Assembly: GCA_004211235.1 (NCBI GenBank)
Contig: SEEY01000245.1
Coordinates: 1-6,228 of the forward strand
DNA length: 6,228 bases
Source of the DNA: Rubrivivax sp.
GTDB taxonomy: Bacteria > Pseudomonadota > Gammaproteobacteria > Burkholderiales > Burkholderiaceae
Direction: 5' to 3'
Part shown: piece by piece, positions 1 to 5,193 of the stretch
How the letters are laid out: the number at the start of each line of letters is the position of its first letter
Numbering within the stretch: the first letter of the stretch is position 1
Position numbers and translations under genes: made by a program
Notes under the pieces: generated by a model
Database searches by the model: none
What the model saw: only the letters and a program-made list of their open reading frames with translations
What the model was told of the DNA's origin: nothing

Positions 1-79
1 GCGCGCACCCGGCGCCGACGAGCTGGCACTGATGAAGCCCGGCACGGCCCTCGTCGGCATGCTCAACCCCTTCGACCGC
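1..79. repeat. Left arm copy of a 79-bp perfect inverted repeat (fold-back end)
   Basis: Positions 1-79 are the exact reverse complement of 337-415 (position i pairs with 416-i, no mismatch), with 257 bp between the arms; the match fails at 80/336. The copy is internal pntA sequence (about codons 72-98) placed backwards directly after pntA codon 185. The protein match to the PntA family ends at the same point as the repeat, so this arm, not 337-415, is the misplaced one. It is most likely a chimeric contig end rather than genomic sequence. Confidence 0.9.
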
Positions 80-630
80 TTGGCCGTCGCAATCGCCTGC
101 AGACCCGCCACGCCGACGCCGAGGATGACGACGCGCGCCGCCTTCACGGTGCCGGCCGCCGTCATCAGCATCGGGAAGAAGCGCTGGTACTTGTCGGCCG
201 CGATCATCACGGCCTTGTAGCCGGCGATGTTGGCCTGGCTGCTCAGCACGTCCATGCTCTGGGCGCGCGTCGTGCGCGGCGCGGCTTCCAGCGCGAAACT
301 CGTCAGGCCGGCTGCGGCGATGGCTGACAAGCCGTCGCGGTCGAAGGGGTTGAGCATGCCGACGAGGGCCGTGCCGGGCTTCATCAGTGCCAGCTCGTCG
401 GCGCCGGGTGCGCGCACCTTCAGCACCAGTTCGGCAGCGAGCGCCGCGGCCTGGTCGACGATCTCGCAGCCCACGGCCTCGTAGGCCGCATCGGTCACGC
501 TGGCCGCCACGCCGGCGCCGCTCTCGACGCGAAGCGTGTGGCCCTGGGCCTTGAGCTTCTTCGCCGTCTCTGGGGTGACGGCCACACGGGTCTCTCCGGC
601 CGCGCGCTCGCGCGGGACGCCTATCTGCAT
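76..630 (-). CDS. pntA: NAD(P) transhydrogenase subunit alpha, N-terminal 185 residues (partial)
   Basis: This is the NAD(H)-binding alpha subunit (domain I) of the membrane proton-translocating transhydrogenase, which moves hydride between NADH and NADP+ using the proton gradient. The protein begins MQIGVPRER, the usual PntA/alanine-dehydrogenase-like start. Residues 119-127 carry the Arg, Gln and Asp (R119, Q124, D127) of the nucleotide-contacting loop known from Rhodospirillum rubrum domain I. An SSQANIAGY segment follows (130-138), then a Rossmann glycine motif GVGVAG at 171-176. The match to the family runs to ATAKR (181-185) and stops there, where homologues continue with LGA. The reading frame stays open to the window edge, but codons 186-210 are antisense of the gene's own codons 72-98 and are spurious. 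About half of a normal 370-390-residue subunit is missing. pntAB would be expected to follow on the minus strand outside the window. The start is fixed by a strong GGAGGAG ribosome site. Confidence 0.93.
337..415. repeat. Native arm of the 79-bp inverted repeat, inside pntA
   Basis: This is the in-place partner of the fold-back at the left edge. In pntA frame it encodes a normal stretch of the subunit (about residues 72-98), so it is taken as the source copy. Confidence 0.9.
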
Positions 631-635
631 GGAAG

Positions 636-642
636 CTCCTCC
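636..642 (-). promoter_or_regulatory. Ribosome binding site of pntA
   Basis: Read on the minus strand this is GGAGGAG, 5 nt before the ATG at 630-628. It is the strongest Shine-Dalgarno match in the window and settles the pntA start. Confidence 0.8.
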
Positions 643-702
643 GGGGGCAGGGGTTGCGTTGCAGCTTACACAATGCCCGTGTCCGCCCGGAGCGGGAATG
701 CG

Positions 703-710
703 AGAGGAAG
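703..710 (+). promoter_or_regulatory. Ribosome binding site of the Nudix gene
   Basis: AGAGGAAG ends 4 nt before the ATG at 715, with the GAGG core 7 nt away. It supports the start at 715 over the longer open frame from 538, which would run back across the pntA start. Confidence 0.7.
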
Positions 711-714
711 CAGC

Positions 715-1212
715 ATGGTTGCCACAGAGAGGTTCCACCCCAGCGTCACGGTCGCGGCGGTGATCGAGCGGGGTGGGCGCTACCTGCTCGTCGAGGAGGA
801 AACGCCCGAGGGCCTGATGCTGAACAACCCCGCCGGCCATCTCGAACAGGGCGAAAGCCCCATCGAGGCGGTCGTGCGTGAAGCGCTGGAGGAAACGATG
901 CGCGCTTTCGTGCCCGAGGCCTTCCTCGGCGTCTACCTGGCCCGCTTCCTGAGGCCGGCACGTTCAGAGGATGTGACGTATGTGCGGCTGGCGTTCAGCG
1001 GTCCCGTCGGCGAGGAGATCGCCGGCCGCACGCTGGATGAAGGCATCCACCGAACGCTGTGGTTGAGCGAGGCCGAATTGGCCGCCTGCGCGGCGCGACA
1101 CCGCAGCCCGCTGGTGCTGCAGTGCGTGCGCGACCACGCGGCCGGTCGACCGCTGCCGCTGGACGCCGTCTACGGCCACGCGTCGCTGCAGGCCCCGCTG
1201 GCCAAGGGTTGA
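715..1212 (+). CDS. nudJ: Nudix hydrolase, NudJ-like
   Basis: This 165-residue cytoplasmic Nudix hydrolase is expected to hydrolyse nucleoside or thiamine-type pyrophosphates with Mg2+; E. coli NudJ acts on HMP-PP, thiamine-PP and nucleoside di/triphosphates. The N-terminal HPSVTVAAVIERGGRYLLVE (8-27) aligns with the NudJ start. The Nudix box starts at G41, with E47 and the metal-binding helix R55-E56...E59-E60. The family's loop glycine after EEX is replaced by Met (M62). A C-terminal RSPLVLQCVR segment (about 128-137) resembles the RSPLVAESIR of E. coli NudJ. The gene ends 24 bp before mnmA, and E. coli also has nudJ next to mnmA, which supports the assignment. The start at 715 has a good ribosome site. 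Other small Nudix subfamilies remain possible because exact substrates cannot be read from sequence. Confidence 0.88.
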   Translation: MVATERFHPSVTVAAVIERGGRYLLVEEETPEGLMLNNPAGHLEQGESPIEAVVREALEETMRAFVPEAFLGVYLARFLRPARSEDVTYVRLAFSGPVGEEIAGRTLDEGIHRTLWLSEAELAACAARHRSPLVLQCVRDHAAGRPLPLDAVYGHASLQAPLAKG

Positions 1213-1223
1213 AGGCGCTTTGG

Positions 1224-1229
1224 GACAAT
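1224..1229 (+). promoter_or_regulatory. Possible -10 element (GACAAT) for mnmA
   Basis: GACAAT ends 7 nt before the mnmA ATG at 1237, and no Shine-Dalgarno sequence is visible in the 24-bp gap. If used, the transcript would begin at or next to the start codon, giving a leaderless mRNA. The best -35 candidate (TGGCCA, 1199-1204) is 19 bp away and weak, so this is tentative. Read-through from the Nudix gene is the alternative. Confidence 0.3.
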
Positions 1230-1236
1230 CGGGCCC

Positions 1237-2355
1237 ATGAGTTCCCCTGCAAAGCATCGAGTCGTCGTCGGCCTGTCCGGCGGCGTGGACTCGGCCGTCA
1301 CCGCCCACTTGCTGAAGAGCCAGGGCCACGAGGTCATCGGCATCTTCATGAAGAACTGGGAAGACGATGACGACGACGAGTACTGCTCGACGCGCCAGGA
1401 CTTCCTGGACGCCGCCTCTGTGGCCGACGTGCTGGGCATCGAGATCGAACACGTCAACTTCGCAGCCGAGTACAAGGACCGCGTCTTCGAGAGCTTTCTG
1501 CAGGAGTACCAGGCCGGCCGCACGCCCAACCCCGACGTGCTCTGCAACGCCGAGATCAAGTTCAAGGCCTTCCTGGACCATGCGATGCGGCTGGGTGCCG
1601 AGAAGATTGCCACCGGTCATTACGCGAGAGTCCGCGAGTTGGACGGCGAGTTCCAGCTGCTCAAGGGCCTGGACCCGCTGAAGGACCAGAGCTACTTCCT
1701 GCACCGGCTGTCGCAGGCGCAGCTGAGCAAGACGATGTTCCCGGTCGGCGACCTGCCCAAGACCGAGGTGCGCCGCATCGCCGCCGAGATTGCGCTGCCG
1801 AACGCGAAGAAGAAGGACTCGACCGGCATCTGCTTCATCGGCGAGCGGCCCTTCCGCGAGTTCCTGAACAAATACCTGTCACACCAGCCCGGGCCGATCA
1901 AGGACGAGCGCGGCCGCAAGCTCGGCGAGCATGTCGGCCTGAGCTTTTACACACTCGGCCAGCGCCAGGGCCTGGGCATCGGCGGCGTCAAGGACAAGGG
2001 GGCTCCGCGCGGCGGCGGCGAGCACGAGCCGTGGTTCGTCGCGGCGAAGGACATCGAGCGCAATACCTTGATCGTCGTGCAGGGCCACGGCCATCCGCTG
2101 CTGCAGAGCCCGGCCCTCGTCGCTGACGACCTGAGCTGGATTGCCGGCCATGCGCCGGCGCAGCAGCAGGCCGCCGCCAAGACGCGCTACCGGCAGGCGG
2201 ACGCGCCCTGCAGCATGGCCTTCGACGCGGCCGGCCGGCTGGCCCTGCGCTTTGCCGAGCCGCAATGGGCCGTCACGCCGGGCCAGAGCGCCGTGGTCTA
2301 CGACGGCGACGTGTGCCTCGGCGGCGGCATCATCTCGCAGGCCGTCGCCGAGTGA
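1237..2355 (+). CDS. mnmA: tRNA-specific 2-thiouridylase MnmA
   Basis: MnmA activates U34 of tRNA-Lys, tRNA-Glu and tRNA-Gln with ATP and inserts sulfur received through the Tus/IscS relay, giving the s2U of mnm5s2U. It has 372 residues, the normal length. The ATP-pyrophosphatase P-loop SGGVDS is at 14-19. The catalytic Cys C103 lies in [14 protein letters not shown] (97-109) and the persulfide Cys C199 in [13 protein letters not shown] (192-204). The tRNA-contacting segment KDQSYFL is at 149-155. The C-terminal beta-barrel contains [11 protein letters not shown] (315-325) and ends with VCLGGGII (359-366). Compared with E. coli there is a short Gly-rich insertion around 251-265, and the acidic EDDDDDE (42-48) matches a naturally acidic loop. 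The gene follows nudJ. Its last codons overlap the start of the histidine kinase in a GTGA junction, so part of the kinase translation may depend on mnmA. All known key residues are intact. Confidence 0.98.
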   Translation: MSSPAKHRVVVGLSGGVDSAVTAHLLKSQGHEVIGIFMKNWEDDDDDEYCSTRQDFLDAASVADVLGIEIEHVNFAAEYKDRVFESFLQEYQAGRTPNPDVLCNAEIKFKAFLDHAMRLGAEKIATGHYARVRELDGEFQLLKGLDPLKDQSYFLHRLSQAQLSKTMFPVGDLPKTEVRRIAAEIALPNAKKKDSTGICFIGERPFREFLNKYLSHQPGPIKDERGRKLGEHVGLSFYTLGQRQGLGIGGVKDKGAPRGGGEHEPWFVAAKDIERNTLIVVQGHGHPLLQSPALVADDLSWIAGHAPAQQQAAAKTRYRQADAPCSMAFDAAGRLALRFAEPQWAVTPGQSAVVYDGDVCLGGGIISQAVAE

Positions 2356-3572
2356 CGAGACTGGACAGGCTCCTCGCCCGCCTCGCCGAGCCCGGCGTCG
2401 TGCTGCGTCTTGCGGCGCTGGTGGTCTGCGCGATGGAGCTGGTCAGTGCCGGTTCGGCGCTGCTGGGCGCGCGGACCGAGCCCTACGACGGCCTGGTCGC
2501 CTGGGTCTGGCGCCAGTTCGGCGGCGACGTCAACGACCGCCTGCTGCTGCTGCTGTGCATCGCGCTGCTGCTGGCCTTCGTCGCGCTGATGTGGCGGCTG
2601 GCCCGTCAGGGCCAGGGGCCGGCGAGCGTGGACCGGCGGCTGGCCTGGCTGCTGCTGATCGACCTGCTGGCCTTCAGCGTCACGCCGGGCCTGCCCTTCC
2701 TCGTCACGGCGCTGGCCGCAGTCGTGTTGCCGGCGCGGCTGGCGCTCGGCTTCGCGGCGGCGCAGGTGCTGCTGAACACCGGCATCTACGTCTACGCGTC
2801 CACCACCGCCTGGCTCGACCAGTTCGGCATGCTCAGCTCGATGCTGGCCCTGCACGGCCTGGCCTTCGGCCTCGGGCGCATGGCCGCGGCGGAAGCCGAG
2901 AAGCGCCGCTGGCTGCAGGCCGTGCTGGCCGAGCAGATGGCCGGCGAGCAACTGCTGGCCGAGCAGATGCGCTACAGCGAGCGCATGCAGATCGCCCGCG
3001 AGCTGCACGACCTGATGGGCCACCACCTGACCGCGCTGAACCTGCAGCTGCAACTCGGCGGCGCGCTGCTGGCACGCACGGATGCCGGCGGCGCGGCCCA
3101 GGCGCTCGGCCGCGCACAGAACGTCGCCGCACAACTGCTGGCCGATGTGCGCGAGTCCGTCTCGCAGCAGCGCAGCTCGCAGCGCATCGACCTCTCCGCG
3201 GCGCTGCAGGCACTGGCCGAGGGCATCGCCAGCACGCGCATCGAGCTGGCCATGGACGACGCGGCCCGCGACCTCGGCCCCCGCGCCGCCCATGCGCTGC
3301 TGCGCTGCGTGCAGGAGGGCGTAACGAACAGCGTTCGCCATGCCGGCGCCCGGCGTGTGCAGGTCGACCTGCGGGGAGATGGCGATGAAGTCGCGGTCAG
3401 CATCGACGATGATGGGCGCGGCGCGTCGGGCTGGCACGAGGGCCGGGCCGAGAACTTCGGCAATGGCCTGGCCGGCATGGCCGAACGCATGAGCGAACTG
3501 GGTGGGCAGATGCGCGTGACGCGCACCGGCCCGGGGTTTCGAATCGAGCTGAGATGTCCGCGATGGGTGTGA
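2352..3572 (+). CDS. Membrane sensor histidine kinase, NarL/DesK (HisKA_3) type
   Basis: This 406-residue sensor kinase autophosphorylates on His and should pass phosphate to the adjacent regulator. The N-terminal half has five or six hydrophobic segments (about 20-40, 63-82, 97-112, 115-128, 131-149, 158-175) with very short loops and no recognisable periplasmic sensor domain, resembling DesK-like intramembrane sensing. A charged helical linker (about 178-212) leads to the HisKA_3 dimerisation helix [19 protein letters not shown], with phospho-acceptor H219. The ATPase domain shows an N-box [11 protein letters not shown] (N326), a G1 box DDDGRG (352-357) and a G2 region [11 protein letters not shown] (370-380). 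I chose GTG at 2352 because it overlaps the mnmA stop (GTGA) and keeps the first membrane helix whole; ATG at 2433 would cut that helix. It is probably co-transcribed with mnmA and the regulator. The stimulus is unknown. Confidence 0.95.
   Translation: MTRLDRLLARLAEPGVVLRLAALVVCAMELVSAGSALLGARTEPYDGLVAWVWRQFGGDVNDRLLLLLCIALLLAFVALMWRLARQGQGPASVDRRLAWLLLIDLLAFSVTPGLPFLVTALAAVVLPARLALGFAAAQVLLNTGIYVYASTTAWLDQFGMLSSMLALHGLAFGLGRMAAAEAEKRRWLQAVLAEQMAGEQLLAEQMRYSERMQIARELHDLMGHHLTALNLQLQLGGALLARTDAGGAAQALGRAQNVAAQLLADVRESVSQQRSSQRIDLSAALQALAEGIASTRIELAMDDAARDLGPRAAHALLRCVQEGVTNSVRHAGARRVQVDLRGDGDEVAVSIDDDGRGASGWHEGRAENFGNGLAGMAERMSELGGQMRVTRTGPGFRIELRCPRWV
2541..2555 (+). repeat. (CTG)5 run in the second membrane helix of the kinase
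   Basis: Five perfect CTG codons encode consecutive leucines in a membrane segment of the kinase. A slippage event here would change length by whole codons, so no frame switch is expected. It is a minor feature that reflects leucine-rich sequence with strong CTG codon preference. Confidence 0.6.
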
Positions 3573-4216
3573 TCAAGATCCTGCTGGTGGAGGACCAGCA
3601 ACTGGTGCGCGAAGGCCTCAAGGGCCTGCTCGCACTGCAGGACGACCTGCAGGTCGTCGGCGAGGCCAACGACGGCGCCGAGGCGCTGGAGTGGCTGGCC
3701 GCCGCGCCGCCTGAGGCCATGCCCGACGTGATCCTGTCCGACATGCGCATGCCGCGGCTGGACGGCCTGGGCCTGATCCGCGCGCTGGCCGCGCGGGCGC
3801 TGCGCCTGCCGGTGTTGCTGCTCACCACCTTCGATGACACCGCCGCTTTCGACGAGGCCGTGCGCGCCGGCGCCAAGGGCTTCCTGCTGAAGGCCATCAG
3901 CCCCGAGACGCTGGCCCAGGCGCTGCGCGACGTGCATGCCGGCGGCACGGCGCTGCGGCCGTCGCTCACCACACGCATGGAAGCGCGCGGCGGCGAACGC
4001 GCCTTCACGGCGGCCGACCACCCGGACCCGCTGAGCCCGAAGGAGCTGCAGGTGCTGCGCCTCGTGGCCAGCGGCCGCAGCAACACCGAGATCGCGAGCC
4101 TGCTGGGCAACAGCGAAGGCGTCATCAAGAACCACTGCTCGGCCATCTTCTCCAAGATGGGCGTGAGGGACCGCACGCAGGCGGTGCTGCGCGCCATCGA
4201 CCTCGGCTGGATCTAA
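3554..4216 (+). CDS. Two-component response regulator, NarL/LuxR family
   Basis: This 220-residue cytoplasmic DNA-binding regulator is the likely partner of the preceding kinase. The receiver domain (about 7-125) has acidic-pocket E13-D14, phospho-acceptor D63 in SDMRMPRLDG, the switch threonines in LLLTTFDD (T91, T92) and conserved K113. A linker (about 135-157) leads to a LuxR-type helix-turn-helix (about 158-215), with the typical LSPKELQVLRLVASGRSNTEIA start and a recognition region around SEGVIKNHCSAIFSKMG. All phosphorylation residues are present, so it should be active. Three in-frame starts compete: ATG 3554, ATG 3563 and GTG 3569. The first overlaps the kinase by 19 nt; the last would give a GTGA overlap like the one upstream. 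None has a strong ribosome site, consistent with coupled translation. The gene ends in a 4-bp overlap with the convergent CAP gene. Target genes are unknown; autoregulation is possible. Confidence 0.95.
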   Translation: MSAMGVIKILLVEDQQLVREGLKGLLALQDDLQVVGEANDGAEALEWLAAAPPEAMPDVILSDMRMPRLDGLGLIRALAARALRLPVLLLTTFDDTAAFDEAVRAGAKGFLLKAISPETLAQALRDVHAGGTALRPSLTTRMEARGGERAFTAADHPDPLSPKELQVLRLVASGRSNTEIASLLGNSEGVIKNHCSAIFSKMGVRDRTQAVLRAIDLGWI

Positions 4217-4722
4217 GGTTTCGCCGAACGCGGGACCGCCGGCGCGGCAAGCTGGAGCACCCAGTAGCGCTGCAGCTTGCCCGGGCCCGTGACGCAGGCC
4301 AGGCCGAACTCCTGGAAATCGGCCAGCATCAGGTTCTGGCAATGGCCGGCACTGGCCAGCCACTGGGCCAGCGCCTCGTCCAGCGTCACCGGGCCGCCGG
4401 CAAGGTTCTCACCCGAGACGCGCATCGCGTAGCCGGCCTCGCGCAGGCGCGTGCGCAACGTGGCGCCGCTGGCGCTGACGTGATCCAGCCGATCCCGGTC
4501 AGCCAGCTCGAGCGCATGGCGGTGAGCGGAGGCGCCAAGCAGCGCATGCCAACGCAGCGCCGGCGCCGCCGCGCCACAGGACTGCGCCTGCGCGCGCACG
4601 GCGTTCAGCGCGCGCGTGGCCGTTTCGGCATCGGGCTGGCAGTCCGCGGCCAGCACGGCCGGGGCGAGAACCAGCAGCAGAACCGGCGGCAGAGACGGCA
4701 GCAGAGACGGCAGCACACGCAT
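4213..4722 (-). CDS. Secreted CAP (SCP/YkwD-like) domain protein
   Basis: This 169-residue exported protein has a signal peptide of about 25 residues (MRVLPSLL...PAVLA, cleavage before ADC) and then one CAP domain. CAP features: ALRWHALLGASAHRHALELA (55-74) with H69, LDHVSASG (79-86) with H81, GENLAGG (104-110) with E105, and the WLASAGHCQNLM stretch (121-132) with H127, corresponding to the CAP tetrad region. Four cysteines (28, 49, 128, 143) could form two disulfides, as expected for a periplasmic or secreted protein. Bacterial CAP proteins are common but mostly of unknown activity, so no reaction is assigned. The gene is tail-to-tail with the response regulator, sharing CTAA at 4213-4216 where both stop codons overlap, and is divergent from the lipoprotein gene. 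An AGGA ribosome site sits 7 nt before the ATG. Its signal peptide holds a 12-bp tandem duplication. Confidence 0.9.
   Translation of the reverse strand: MRVLPSLLPSLPPVLLLVLAPAVLAADCQPDAETATRALNAVRAQAQSCGAAAPALRWHALLGASAHRHALELADRDRLDHVSASGATLRTRLREAGYAMRVSGENLAGGPVTLDEALAQWLASAGHCQNLMLADFQEFGLACVTGPGKLQRYWVLQLAAPAVPRSAKP
4691..4714. repeat. Perfect 12-bp tandem duplication in the CAP signal peptide
   Basis: AGAGACGGCAGC occurs twice in a row (4691-4702 and 4703-4714). On the minus strand it encodes LPSL-LPSL (residues 4-11), just before the hydrophobic core of the signal peptide. The unit is a multiple of three, so copy changes would lengthen or shorten the signal peptide in frame. Confidence 0.85.
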
Positions 4723-4729
4723 GCAAACA

Positions 4730-4733
4730 TCCT
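4730..4733 (-). promoter_or_regulatory. Ribosome binding site of the CAP gene
   Basis: Read on the minus strand this is AGGA, 7 nt before the ATG at 4722-4720. It lies within TAGGAT, which also resembles a -10 box, so the two roles cannot be separated by eye. Confidence 0.5.
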
Positions 4734-4738
4734 AGTTG

Positions 4739-4767
4739 TTGCCACCCGCGGCTCGCGCAGCGACCAT
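4739..4767 (+). promoter_or_regulatory. Possible leaderless promoter of the lipoprotein gene
   Basis: TTGCCA (4739-4744) matches five of six -35 consensus bases. After a 17-bp spacer, GACCAT (4762-4767) is a weak -10. A start about 7 nt downstream would fall on the ATG at 4774, and only a poor ribosome site (GGGG, 3 nt away) is present. It lies in the 51-bp divergent gap shared with the CAP gene. Confidence 0.4.
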
Positions 4768-4773
4768 GGGGCG

Positions 4774-5181
4774 ATGAAGCTGCAACGACCCCTCGCCCTG
4801 CTGCTCGCCTGGGCCGCGCTTGCCAGCTGCGCGCAGACGCCTCCCGCGCAGCCTGCGCCCGCGGCGTCGGAACCCGAGTCCGCCCGCCTGGACCGCGAGC
4901 TGCGCGATCTGATCGGCCCTGCCGCCTGCAGCGCCGACGCGCAATGCCGCAGCCTCCCGGTGGGCATCAAGGCCTGCGGCGGAACGGCGGGCTATCTGGC
5001 CTGGTCCACGGCCGGCACCGATGGCACGCGCCTGAAGGCGCTGGCGGCCAGGCGGGCCGAGGCGCAACAGCGCGAGCCCGGCGCCAGCGGCAGGGTGTCC
5101 AACTGCGCCGTGGTCGCAGACCCGGGTGCCGCCTGCGTGGAGGGCCGCTGCCGGCTCGCCACTGCCGCCCCGACGCGCTGA
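4774..5181 (+). CDS. Small six-cysteine lipoprotein of unknown function
   Basis: This 135-residue predicted lipoprotein has a short basic start, a hydrophobic core and the lipobox LASC (16-19), so C19 should be lipidated. Ala follows the Cys, with no Asp at +2, which favours sorting to the outer membrane. A Pro/Ala-rich linker (20-34) tethers a compact domain with six cysteines (52, 58, 68, 111, 121, 126). The spacing includes CSADAQC, KACGG and CAVVADPGAACVEGRC, suggesting three disulfides. I recognise the style of a small uncharacterised proteobacterial family, but no named domain, and assign no function. The frame is open upstream as far as 4342, but that stretch is antisense to the CAP gene. 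ATG 4774 is chosen because it gives a proper lipoprotein signal. It is divergent from the CAP gene and ends 12 bp from the stop of the convergent TIGR03790 gene. Confidence 0.85.
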   Translation: MKLQRPLALLLAWAALASCAQTPPAQPAPAASEPESARLDRELRDLIGPAACSADAQCRSLPVGIKACGGTAGYLAWSTAGTDGTRLKALAARRAEAQQREPGASGRVSNCAVVADPGAACVEGRCRLATAAPTR

Positions 5182-5193
5182 ACGGGCGCTCGC

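Larger units (their letters stand above)
631..714. promoter_or_regulatory. 84-bp divergent intergenic region, pntA / Nudix gene
   Basis: This is the only gap between the divergent pntA and Nudix starts, so it should hold both promoters. I see -10-like hexamers (CACAAT at 669-674 for the plus strand; TGTAAG around 664-669 read on the minus strand), but no good -35 box at proper spacing for either. The ribosome sites at both edges are clear. No operator palindrome is obvious. Confidence 0.45.

Noticed and set aside
1..79. Hairpin telomere or terminal inverted repeat of a linear plasmid, phage or transposon
   Set aside because: The left and right repeats are unrelated to each other, each copies local gene sequence, and no replication, transposase or telomere-resolving gene is present.
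538..714. N-terminal extension of the Nudix protein from ATG 538
   Set aside because: It would overlap the start of pntA on the other strand, has no family match, and the clear ribosome site is at 703-710 before ATG 715.
1360..1380. Run of aspartates in MnmA as a possible artefact or repeat expansion
   Set aside because: E. coli MnmA has a similarly acidic stretch at this position before the conserved EYC, so it is a normal family feature.
2972..4363. 463-codon open frame on the minus strand across the kinase and regulator
   Set aside because: It is antisense to two genes with intact catalytic motifs, and its translation is low-complexity Ala/Arg/Gln-rich with no domain. This is a typical GC-rich shadow frame, as are the minus-strand frames at 2298-3437 and 964-1704 and the plus-strand frame at 2141-3388.
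4342..4773. Upstream extension of the lipoprotein reading frame from 4342
   Set aside because: The stretch is antisense to the CAP gene and would bury the lipoprotein signal peptide inside the protein.
5182..5193. Shared terminator between the lipoprotein and TIGR03790 genes
   Set aside because: The gap is only 12 bp, and I find no stable stem with a T-run on either strand.
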